A stretch of 5,134 nt of DNA, taken from contig JAEYOT010000808.1 in assembly GCA_023411445.1 (NCBI GenBank), positions 1 to 5,134 of the forward strand, given 5' to 3'. The translations under genes were made by a program, and so were the position numbers. This stretch comes from Pseudomonadota bacterium. Lineage in GTDB: Bacteria > Myxococcota_A > Polyangia > Polyangiales > Polyangiaceae. The notes under the pieces are model-generated. The model was not told where the DNA came from and did no database searches. It saw only the letters and a list, made by a program, of their open reading frames with translations. Shown in pieces: positions 1 through 5,134 of this stretch (position 1 is the stretch's first letter; every line of letters begins with the position of its first letter).

Positions 1-1065
1 CGCGGCGTGCTGCACGGCCGACTGCGCCGACATGAAGCGCGCGCGCTGCTCCGGCCGCGGCACGCGCGACGACAGCGACTGCATCGGCACCATGCGGAAG
101 TTGCTGGAGAGCATGAACACCACGAACACGAGCGTCACCGGCAGCCACGGCACTGGGTGAACGAAGCCGGCCATGAGCGCGAAGCCGTAGAGCGCGGTGC
201 CAGCCAGCACTAGCGGCGTGACGCCGAAGCGATCGACCAGCGAGCCCACGACGCGGATCACCACGAAGCTGGCGGCGCCGCCCAGCAAGTACAGCCCGCC
301 GATGCCCTCGCGCGGGAAGCCCAGGTTGTGCTGGACGAAGGCTGACAGGTTCGGCACCACGGCGAACAGGCCGACCATGGCCAGCGCCGTGTTCGTGAGT
401 GAGAGCCCTGTCAAGCCGTCGAGCAGGGGACCGCGCGGCGCGGTAGCTCGGCGCTCCAGGTGGCCGCGCATCGGCGGCATCAGCCAAATCGACACGGGCA
501 CCAGCAGCAGGCCTAGCGCCGCTACGGCGAAGAACGGCGCACGCCACCCGAAGCGCTGCCCCAGCTCCAACCCTGCCGGCACGCCGAGCACGGACGCCAC
601 CGAGAACGCCGCCATGACGGAGCCCATGGCCTTGCCGCGTCGGGCCGGCGGCACCGTATCGGCGATCACGGCGAGCGACAGGGACGTCGCCGGGCCGCCG
701 AACGCGCCCGCCACCACGCGCGCGACGAGCAAGGAGGTGAGCCCGAACGCGAAGCCACCCAGCGCCGTGCCCAGCACCAACCCGACCATGGCGACTGCGA
801 GCGCCCAGCGGCGATCGAAGCGATCCAGGAACAGCGAGCCCACGACGCCGGCGACTGAAGCCGCAGCCGTGTAGCTGCCGCCCCCCAAGCCGATGTGGGA
901 GGTCGGGATGTCCAGCGCGGCCGCGAAATCAGGACCGAGCGGCATCACCATCATGAAATCCAGCACGTTGACGAACTGAATCGCCGCGACCAAGAAGATG
1001 ATGAGGCGCTCCGACCGGGCGGGAGTCGAAAGCGCGACGCTCGCCGGCGAGTCGTTGGCGGTCAC
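1..1065 (-). CDS. MFS transporter, DHA1-like (3' end beyond window)
   Basis: Inner-membrane secondary transporter of the major facilitator superfamily, probably a proton-coupled drug or metabolite efflux pump; the substrate cannot be read from sequence. The window holds 355 codons, so about 40-60 residues (the last helices) are missing compared with typical 400-residue members. I translated it from a GTG at 1065-1063; an in-frame TAG lies four codons upstream, and the next ATG codons fall inside the first helix, so GTG is the best start although no clear Shine-Dalgarno is seen. Visible landmarks: helix 1 at about residues 21-43 (with VNVLDF); motif A between helices 2 and 3, GSLFLDRFDRR at 76-86; a motif-B-like RVVAGAFGG at 116-124; a motif-C-like GVPAG followed by LGQRFGWR at 161-175; and a second motif-A echo, GSLVDRFG, at 274-281. 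It lies 46 bp downstream of the cysteine-rich lipoprotein gene on the same strand. Family assignment is firm, function is not. Confidence 0.9.
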   Translation of the reverse strand, partial: MTANDSPASVALSTPARSERLIIFLVAAIQFVNVLDFMMVMPLGPDFAAALDIPTSHIGLGGGSYTAAASVAGVVGSLFLDRFDRRWALAVAMVGLVLGTALGGFAFGLTSLLVARVVAGAFGGPATSLSLAVIADTVPPARRGKAMGSVMAAFSVASVLGVPAGLELGQRFGWRAPFFAVAALGLLLVPVSIWLMPPMRGHLERRATAPRGPLLDGLTGLSLTNTALAMVGLFAVVPNLSAFVQHNLGFPREGIGGLYLLGGAASFVVIRVVGSLVDRFGVTPLVLAGTALYGFALMAGFVHPVPWLPVTLVFVVFMLSSNFRMVPMQSLSSRVPRPEQRARFMSAQSAVQHAA

Positions 1066-1111
1066 GCGCAGAGCCTAGGGCGCGCTCCCGCGTCTGACCA
1101 GTGCTGGCCGC

Positions 1112-2434
1112 TCAGGGTAGGCCGGTGCAGGCGCCTTCGGCGCAAGTCGGGTTGTTGCAGGTCGGGCCTTCACAGGCGAAGCTGCAGCTCGCCCCGCTCT
1201 CGCACGTCGCTTTGGGGCAAACGGAGCCGCCGCCGTCGCACTTGAACGAGCAGGTGGAGCCCTGCGCGCACGTCACGCTCAGGCCGCCGCAGTGGCCGGA
1301 CTCGCTGCAATCGAAGCTGCAGGTCTGACCGGCGCTGCACGTGGCCACGCCGCTGCAGATGCTGCCGCCGGCCGAGCAGTCCAGCTCGCACGCCGAGCCT
1401 GGCTGGCACACCAGCATCCGGCACTTGCCGGCGGTGCTGCAATTCAAGCTGCAGCGCGCGCCGGCCTTGCACACCGCGGCGTCGCAGGTGCTGTCCCCTC
1501 CGGAGCAGTCAAGCTCACAGGTCGAGCGGCTGTCGCAGACGACGCCGAGACACCGGCCGCTGTCCGTGCAGTTGAAGTTGCAGGTAGCGTCGTGGTTGCA
1601 GCGCACGTTGCTGCAGGACTTGCCGCCTCCGCTGCAGTCGATTTCGCAGCTGGTGCCTAGCTTGCACTCGGCGTCGTTGCAGGCCTGCGCCTGGCAAGCG
1701 GTGCCGTCCAAACAGGTGACGGCGTCCTCGCTGCAGCCGTTGCACAGCGTGGTATCGAAGCGACACTCGTCCGTGCACGGCGTGGGCGTGCCCGGGTTCT
1801 CGGAGTCATCCGGGCAGGAGGGGACGACGGCTGGCTCGGCGCCGTCGCATTCCTCGCCCTCTTCCATCTTGCCGTTGCCGCAGACCGAGCAGGTCGTCGT
1901 GTCCCAGCCGTTGCAGCTGGTGTTGCACGACGCCTTGCCTCCGCTGAACACCGCTCCCGCCTTCGACAGCTCCGTGCACGGGATGACGTCACCGATCTCG
2001 CACGTCTCGCACGGATCCAGCGTGCCGTTGTCACAGACGGGTGGTCCCTGGTCCACGCAGTCTTTGATCGCGCCGCTCTGCTCGCACACGAAGCATGAGC
2101 CGGCGACCTGCGTGCAGTCGCTGGTGTTCCGGCACTTGTCGACGAGTGGGGCGCTGCCGCCATTAGCCGCCGTACCAGCGCTGCCGGGCGCCGCCCCTTC
2201 ACCGCCCGACTGCCCCTGGTCGTCGCCGCCATCGTTCATCATCCCGGCGCTAGCGCTGCCGCCGACGGAGGACGCGCCCGCGCTGCCCGACTTGCCGGCC
2301 GCGTTGACACCTGTGCTGCCCCCATCTTTGCCCGGGGGGCGGAACGAGGCCTCACCCGAGGTACACGCCCAAGGCAACAGCAGCACGAAGCAAAGCGAGC
2401 ACCAGCGGAGGCCGCCCGAGGAAGCGCCCTTCAT
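1112..2434 (-). CDS. Cysteine-rich repeat lipoprotein
   Basis: Predicted exported, disulfide-rich cell-surface lipoprotein of 440 residues; molecular role unknown. Residues 1-23 form a signal peptide with hydrophobic core CFVLLLPWA; C24 is the likely lipidated cysteine, though its lipobox (PWAC) is weak because position -3 is Pro. Residues 28-97 are a Gly/Ser/Ala spacer. From residue 101 on there are about 56 cysteines. A CGNG...GEECDG motif at 185-198 matches the Myxococcus-type cysteine-rich repeat, and CDNGTLDPCETC at 134-145 looks like a degenerate copy. Residues 257-430 hold eight tandem units, each C-x5-C-x3-C-x(4-6)-C, then a stub at 431-440. ATG at 2434 is the first start after an in-frame TGA; only a weak GAG precedes it. 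It sits 38 bp after the hypothetical gene and 46 bp before the MFS gene. It could be a surface binding or adhesive protein, but that is a guess. A long open frame on the opposite strand (1341-2444) is its shadow. Confidence 0.9.
   Translation of the reverse strand: MKGASSGGLRWCSLCFVLLLPWACTSGEASFRPPGKDGGSTGVNAAGKSGSAGASSVGGSASAGMMNDGGDDQGQSGGEGAAPGSAGTAANGGSAPLVDKCRNTSDCTQVAGSCFVCEQSGAIKDCVDQGPPVCDNGTLDPCETCEIGDVIPCTELSKAGAVFSGGKASCNTSCNGWDTTTCSVCGNGKMEEGEECDGAEPAVVPSCPDDSENPGTPTPCTDECRFDTTLCNGCSEDAVTCLDGTACQAQACNDAECKLGTSCEIDCSGGGKSCSNVRCNHDATCNFNCTDSGRCLGVVCDSRSTCELDCSGGDSTCDAAVCKAGARCSLNCSTAGKCRMLVCQPGSACELDCSAGGSICSGVATCSAGQTCSFDCSESGHCGGLSVTCAQGSTCSFKCDGGGSVCPKATCESGASCSFACEGPTCNNPTCAEGACTGLP
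1145..1666 (-). repeat. Eight tandem four-cysteine units inside the lipoprotein gene
   Basis: Encodes residues 257-430. Units start at C257, C279, C300, C322, C343, C366, C389 and C411, and are 20-23 residues long. Each has cysteines at unit positions 1, 7 and 11 and a fourth at 17 or 18 (16 in the last). Gly is usual at position 4, and Gly appears again between the third and fourth cysteines. The third-to-fourth spacing runs 6,5,6,5,6,5,6,4, so odd and even units differ and the real period is a pair of about 43 residues. Units 1, 3 and 5 also share CEIDCS or CELDCS, whereas units 2 and 4 read CNFNCT and CSLNCS. A partial unit with C241, C247 and C252 precedes the array. The DNA copies have diverged, so the array is old rather than freshly expanded. 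Confidence 0.9.
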
Positions 2435-2472
2435 CGGCTCATGAACTCACGAACCTGGTCGTCACGCAAGCC

Positions 2473-3420
2473 TCAGGGCTGCGCCTTCTTCGCCGGGGGC
2501 GGGGCCTTGCGCGCGCCGCCGCCGAAGCCGGGCGGCGCGTCCGAAGCGCGCACCTCGTCGTCCGTCTCGATGATCTCGTCTTCGCCGACCATGTCCGCGT
2601 CGTCGGAGCTGGGAGGCTTGACCTCGCTCTGCTCCGCCGGGTCCGCGCTGGGCCGCAGGCTCCAGCCGCCGTCCGCGGCCGGCGGCGGCAGTGCGGCCTT
2701 GTCGCCCTGGCGCGGAGCGTAGTCGTGCTGCTCGGCGATCAGCGGCACCACGACCTTGTCCCACAGGTAGTCCAGCGGGACGTGGGTCACGAGGCTGCTG
2801 GGAGGGGCCGCCCGAAGCAAGTCTTCCTCGGTGAACTTGTCGCCCTTCTTGAGCGCAGCTTCGATGATCTGGCCGAGCAGCTCCGACGGTAGCCAGCCCG
2901 CCAGCTTCACCACCCCGAGCGCGGAGACGATGTCCTCATGGGAGATCAGCAAGTTCTCGATCGCGCGGTCCATGATGTACGCGACGTATTTCTCCGCGCG
3001 GCTGTGAGCGGCTGAGTCGTTGGGTGACACCTTCCACGGCTGCCCCTCGATGTTGAAGGCCCACAGCTCGTGGCGGTTGAGGTAGCGCTGGCGATCGTCC
3101 GCCTGAAACAGCCTCACGATGTCCTTCGGCGTGGTGACGCCTTCGTCCAGCGCGATCTGCAGTGTCTCTCCCGCGTTCTCGGGTGAGAGCTTGTTGGCGA
3201 CGCGCTCGTGCACGCCGGTCAGCTCGCTGATGATGCGCGCGCGCTCCATCGGGCGCGACGCCAGGGAGATCATGATCTTGCTGCACGAGAAGTGGCGCAA
3301 GAAGTCCTCCGCCGTGCGCTCGCCGACGCGCAGGCAGTACTCGGTGACCTCGGAGTGGAAGGCTTCTCGCCCCTTGCCTAGCCCCGAAACGAACGCATCC
3401 GCACCACTGATCTCGACCAT
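2473..3420 (-). CDS. Uncharacterised soluble protein with internal duplication and disordered tail
   Basis: I do not recognise this 315-residue protein. It has no signal peptide or membrane segment, so it is probably cytoplasmic. Residues 1-235 look mostly alpha-helical. Two segments resemble each other at an offset of about 100 residues: 62-120 (RIISEL, LSPE, ALDEG, DIVR, ELW) and 163-220 (DIVSAL, LPSE, ALKKG, DLLR, YLW), suggesting a duplicated helical module. Residues 236-315 look disordered: Pro-rich, then strongly acidic (about 272-290, with SSDDADMVGEDE), then a Gly/Pro/Lys end (GFGGGARK, PAKKAQP). The charge pattern would suit a protein-binding tail, but this is inference. The ATG at 3420 is preceded by AGGAG at a spacing of 5 nt, so the start is well supported. 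It is the first gene of the minus-strand group, 38 bp ahead of the cysteine-rich lipoprotein. No catalytic motif is visible. Confidence 0.85.
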   Translation of the reverse strand: MVEISGADAFVSGLGKGREAFHSEVTEYCLRVGERTAEDFLRHFSCSKIMISLASRPMERARIISELTGVHERVANKLSPENAGETLQIALDEGVTTPKDIVRLFQADDRQRYLNRHELWAFNIEGQPWKVSPNDSAAHSRAEKYVAYIMDRAIENLLISHEDIVSALGVVKLAGWLPSELLGQIIEAALKKGDKFTEEDLLRAAPPSSLVTHVPLDYLWDKVVVPLIAEQHDYAPRQGDKAALPPPAADGGWSLRPSADPAEQSEVKPPSSDDADMVGEDEIIETDDEVRASDAPPGFGGGARKAPPPAKKAQP

Positions 3421-3425
3421 GACGA

Positions 3426-3430
3426 CTCCT
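3426..3430 (-). promoter_or_regulatory. Shine-Dalgarno site of the 315-residue protein
   Basis: The minus strand reads AGGAG, five bases (TCGTC) before the ATG at 3420. It is the strongest ribosome binding site among the minus-strand genes and fixes that start. Confidence 0.8.
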
Positions 3431-3766
3431 GGCTCGCGCGCGCCGCCGGGGCCGCGCGGACCTGTAACTCTACGCGGGTGCGCGCCGAACGGGGGGCCGT
3501 TTTGGGAGCCGCGCCGGGGCTTCGCTTCGCCTCGCGCCTTCGCCTTTGCGCGTGACGCTGTCTAGCTCGCGAGCCACCCCATCGCGCAGCAGACGCCGGA
3601 GACGATGCGCTCCCTTGCTAGGGAACGGTGGTGCGAGGTAGGCAACCGCGGAGGGTTGTTGTCGGCATGGTCAAGCGGTTGAATTAGCGCGATTTGCAGT
3701 TTAGGTGCCGCCGTCGCCGCTGGCGGCCGGCGCGAGCGGGATGGCTGCAGTCCGCCGCCAGCGCCG

Positions 3767-3772
3767 TATAGT
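3767..3772 (+). promoter_or_regulatory. Candidate -10 element for a near-leaderless SDR transcript
   Basis: TATAGT matches the sigma-70 consensus TATAAT at five of six positions and stands out in GC-rich sequence. Transcription would start about 6-8 bases after it, near 3778-3780, only 2-4 bases before the ATG at 3782. No Shine-Dalgarno motif lies before that ATG, which fits a leaderless mRNA. No good -35 is seen 16-18 bases upstream (nearest is CTGCAG at 3745-3750), so the call is tentative. Confidence 0.35.
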
Positions 3773-3781
3773 GCGCGCGCC

Positions 3782-4528
3782 ATGCCCCAGCGAGTGCTGA
3801 TCTTGGGTGCCACCTCCGCGATCGCCGCGCACGTGGCCGACATCTACGCGGCGCGTGGCGCCCGCCTCCATCTCGTCGGTAGGAATGCGCAGAAGCTCTC
3901 GGAGCTGGTGGAACGCTGCTCGAGCGCGGCGCACGTCAGCTCGCAAGTGGCGGACTTCAATGAGCTGTCGCAGAACGAGGGGCGCATCGCGGAGGCGCTC
4001 GCCACGCTGGGCGGCGCGGACGTGGCGCTGATCGCGCACGGCGATCTCGGCGATCAGCTCGCGAGTGAGCGTGCGTTCGAGCAGGCGGAGTCCGTGCTCA
4101 CGACGAACTTCGTCAGCGTGGTGTCCTTGCTGGTGCCGCTCGCGAACGCCTTGAGCGCTCAAGGCTCTGGTGTGATCGGCGTGATCACCTCGGTGGCGGG
4201 GGATCGCGGCCGTCCTCGCAACTACACGTACGGTGCGGCGAAGGGGGGCCTCCATGTTTACTTGCAGGGGTTACGCTCGCGGCTACGGCGAGCAGGAGTG
4301 CAGGTCGTTACGCTCAAGCTCGGTCCGGTGGACACGCCCATGACGCGCAGTCACAAGAAGAACGCGCTGTTCGCGACGCCGGGCCAAGTAGCGCGCAGCA
4401 TCGTCAGGGCCCTCTCGGCGGGCACACCGGAAGCTTACGTCCCCTGGTTCTGGAGGGTGATCATGCCGGTCGTGAAGCACACGCCGGAGCGCATCTTCCA
4501 GCTGCTGCCTTTTCTGTCCGGACGCTAG
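3782..4528 (+). CDS. SDR-family NAD(P)-dependent oxidoreductase, DprE2-like
   Basis: Short-chain dehydrogenase/reductase of 248 residues, a normal length for the classical group. It should reduce or oxidise a carbonyl/alcohol using NAD(P)H. Seen: the nucleotide-binding loop GATSAIA at 9-15 right after strand 1; GR at 33-34, favouring NADP; D58 at the usual adenine-contact place; AHGD at 85-88 where most relatives have NNAG; catalytic N109, S137, Y150 and K154 (TSVAGDRG, then YGAAK); and LGPVDTPMT at 180-188. The C-terminal half (SVAGDRGR, YGAAKGGL, YVPWFWRVIMPVVKH, IFQLLPF) resembles, from memory, DprE2, the mycobacterial reductase that completes epimerisation of decaprenyl-phospho-ribose to arabinose. 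An equivalent role on a polyprenyl-linked sugar is inference, and no FAD-dependent DprE1-like partner is in this window. ATG at 3782 fits the fold exactly. It is divergent from the minus-strand group; a stem-loop follows 17 bp after the stop. Confidence 0.92.
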   Translation: MPQRVLILGATSAIAAHVADIYAARGARLHLVGRNAQKLSELVERCSSAAHVSSQVADFNELSQNEGRIAEALATLGGADVALIAHGDLGDQLASERAFEQAESVLTTNFVSVVSLLVPLANALSAQGSGVIGVITSVAGDRGRPRNYTYGAAKGGLHVYLQGLRSRLRRAGVQVVTLKLGPVDTPMTRSHKKNALFATPGQVARSIVRALSAGTPEAYVPWFWRVIMPVVKHTPERIFQLLPFLSGR

Positions 4529-4545
4529 CGCCTCTTACGCCAATC

Positions 4546-4577
4546 GCAGAAGGAGCCACGCGGCGTGGCCATTCTGC
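4546..4577 (+). terminator. Stem-loop after the SDR gene, possible terminator
   Basis: An imperfect inverted repeat begins 17 bp after the dehydrogenase stop. The outer arms are GCAGAA (4546-4551) and TTCTGC (4572-4577), the inner arms GCCACG (4555-4560) and CGTGGC (4564-4569), with a CGG loop and a small internal loop (GGA opposite CA). That gives 12 base pairs. No T-run follows (only TTCC), so it may protect the 3' end or act with Rho rather than be a classic intrinsic terminator. Confidence 0.45.
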
Positions 4578-4694
4578 TTCCGCTATCGCTGTACCGGTGG
4601 CATTGCGATACGCGCTTCAAACGCCACTATTTTTGCTGATCGGCTTTGTTAGGTTGCGTCACGCGGCCTCACTAAGGTCGGCTGCATTGCTGAG

Positions 4695-4718
4695 AAAGCC
4701 GCTAAATGAAGCGGCTTT
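4695..4718. terminator. Perfect 9-bp hairpin, possible intrinsic terminator
   Basis: AAAGCCGCT (4695-4703) and AGCGGCTTT (4710-4718) are exact reverse complements around a 6-base loop, AAATGA. A GC-rich core with an A-run before and a T-run after is terminator-like and could work in either direction, but the T-run is only three bases. It lies 167 bp after the dehydrogenase stop and 184 bp before the next ATG, so it could end read-through transcription or sit in the leader of the downstream gene. Confidence 0.5.
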
Positions 4719-4888
4719 GCGCTGGCCTCGAGCGAAGCCGAAACAGAAAGCGCGCGCAGACCGCACTGCTGGGTGGATGTGCGGACCGGTAGATGGATCG
4801 AGGTGCGCGGACGACTTCATGCTAATCAGTGCAGGTCGGGGTGGGTCGCGCACACGCGGCTCCGGCGGAACCCGCATCACGTTGCAAC

Positions 4889-4893
4889 AGGAG
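4889..4893 (+). promoter_or_regulatory. Shine-Dalgarno site of the GTAGKGG-repeat lipoprotein
   Basis: AGGAG lies 9 bases before the ATG at 4903 and decides that start. A nearer ATG at 4897 is followed at once by TAA, so it cannot start the gene. Confidence 0.8.
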
Positions 4894-4902
4894 ATCATGT
4901 AA

Positions 4903-5134
4903 ATGAACTTGGGAAAGTCTCTGCTTAGTGGGATGAGCATCGCCATGCTCGGTCTCGTCATCGCGACCGGTGGCTGTAGTGATGACGACGAGGGCGGTGG
5001 CGGCACCGCGGGCAAGGGCGGCACCAGCACGGCAGGTACCGCAGGCAAGGGCGGCACTGGTGGCTCCAGCGCTGGTACGGCCGGCAAGGGCGGTAGCAGC
5101 ACGGGCGGCACCGATGGCGAAGGCGGCTCCGGTG
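4903..5134 (+). CDS. Lipoprotein with GTAGKGG-repeat spacer (3' end beyond window)
   Basis: Seventy-seven codons of an exported lipoprotein are visible. The signal peptide has a K at position 5, a hydrophobic core at about 11-21 (MSIAMLGLVIA) and a lipobox TGGC ending at C25. The mature protein begins CSDDDE; the acidic residues just after the cysteine are common in myxobacterial lipoproteins. From residue 31 on the sequence is a low-complexity Gly/Thr/Ala/Ser/Lys spacer, which would hold a distal domain away from the membrane. That domain lies outside the window, so function cannot be stated. A good AGGAG ribosome binding site precedes the start. A minus-strand open frame over the same bases (5111-4659), rich in Pro and Val, is the antisense shadow of the repeat. 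The gene probably has its own promoter, since it is 374 bp from the dehydrogenase. Confidence 0.88.
   Translation, partial: MNLGKSLLSGMSIAMLGLVIATGGCSDDDEGGGGTAGKGGTSTAGTAGKGGTGGSSAGTAGKGGSSTGGTDGEGGSG
5002..5134 (+). repeat. GTAGKGG spacer repeats in the lipoprotein
   Basis: GTAGKGG occurs at residues 34-40, 45-51 and 58-64, and a relic TDGEGGS at 70-76. Periods are 11 to 13 residues. Synonymous codons differ between copies (for example GGCACCGCGGGC, GGTACCGCAGGC and GGTACGGCCGGC), so the protein sequence appears to be kept while the DNA has drifted. The array runs off the window edge. Confidence 0.85.

Larger units (their letters stand above)
3421..3781. other. Divergent intergenic region
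   Basis: This 361-bp gap separates two divergently transcribed genes and must hold both promoters. I see no convincing gene here. Small symmetric elements are present: AACGG-GGGG-CCGTT at 3488-3501, followed by TT; the perfect palindrome GCTCGCGAGC at 3565-3574; and TCCCT-TGCT-AGGGA at 3611-3624. An unusually AT-rich patch lies at about 3673-3706, with TTGAAT at 3679-3684 but no good partner -10. A TATAGT hexamer lies at 3767-3772. On the minus strand, TAGAGT (complement of 3467-3472) is a possible -10 for the 315-residue protein but has no matching -35. An open frame on the minus strand (3843-3562) runs into the dehydrogenase gene and looks non-coding. Confidence 0.6.
4529..4902. other. Intergenic region between the SDR and the second lipoprotein
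   Basis: This 374-bp stretch is less GC-rich than the genes around it and shows no convincing coding. A plus-strand open frame (4597-4902) encodes a basic, low-information peptide with no ribosome binding site and ends at the TAA abutting the lipoprotein ATG; I treat it as chance. The region holds the two stem-loops annotated separately and a weaker inverted repeat, CCGCAC (4761-4766) with GTGCGG (4779-4784). A poor promoter-like pair, TTGCGA (4603-4608) and TATTTT (4628-4633), has a 19-bp spacer. The lipoprotein promoter should lie here, but no strong match was found. Confidence 0.6.

Noticed and set aside
197..1245. Plus-strand open frames opposite the MFS gene
   Set aside because: The minus strand encodes a clear MFS protein over this stretch; the plus-strand peptides are low-complexity, basic and unlike any known fold.
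1145..1666. The regular repeats as a CRISPR array
   Set aside because: The periodicity is in codons for cysteine units inside an open reading frame; there are no identical direct repeats with unique spacers.
1341..2444. Long plus-strand open frame opposite the cysteine-rich lipoprotein
   Set aside because: Its Ser/Gln/Leu/Pro-rich translation is what the antisense of a cysteine- and glycine-rich gene gives; it lacks a domain, while the minus strand has a signal peptide and ordered repeats.
3562..3843. Minus-strand 93-codon open frame in the divergent region
   Set aside because: It overlaps the start of the well-supported dehydrogenase, has no ribosome binding site and shows no recognisable features.
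4599..4614. TGGCATTGCG as a sigma-54 promoter
   Set aside because: The -24-like TGGCA is present, but no TTGC lies at the required distance for the -12 element.
4597..4902. Plus-strand 101-codon open frame before the second lipoprotein
   Set aside because: The peptide is basic and low in information, has no Shine-Dalgarno site and spans the 9-bp hairpin; it looks like chance in a GC-rich intergenic region.
4659..5111. Minus-strand Pro/Val-rich open frame with PPLPAVP repeats
   Set aside because: The repeats are the exact antisense of the GTAGKGG spacer; the plus strand has the signal peptide and ribosome binding site.

Overview
The window looks like chromosomal DNA from a GC-rich member of the Myxococcota, probably class Polyangia. 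Three things suggest this: strong GC bias throughout, two secreted lipoproteins with long Gly/Ser/Ala/Thr spacers (one with repeated GTAGKGG), and a CGNG...GEECDG disulfide motif typical of myxobacterial secreted proteins. No mobile element, tRNA, rRNA or CRISPR array is visible.

Layout. On the minus strand, read from right to left, there are three closely spaced genes. The first encodes an uncharacterised 315-residue soluble protein (3420 to 2473) with an internal duplication and an acidic, Pro/Lys-rich tail. The second, 38 bp on, encodes a 440-residue cysteine-rich lipoprotein (2434 to 1112) ending in about eight tandem four-cysteine units. The third, 46 bp further, encodes a DHA1-type MFS transporter (1065 to beyond position 1), cut by the window edge. 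The short gaps would allow one transcription unit, though the sequence does not prove it.

A 361-bp divergent intergenic region (3421-3781) separates this group from a plus-strand short-chain dehydrogenase/reductase (3782-4528) with an intact N-S-Y-K active site and a DprE2-like C-terminal half. A TATAGT hexamer lies so close to its ATG that the transcript may be nearly leaderless. A 374-bp non-coding region (4529-4902) with two clear inverted repeats follows. The last gene is a plus-strand lipoprotein (4903 to beyond the end) with a good Shine-Dalgarno site, a lipobox-type signal peptide and a GTAGKGG-repeat spacer; its functional domain lies outside the window.

How the genes relate. No pathway can be assembled with confidence. 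The most distinctive material is the cysteine-rich repeat array, in which adjacent units alternate strictly between two cysteine spacings, and the internally duplicated hypothetical protein just upstream of it.
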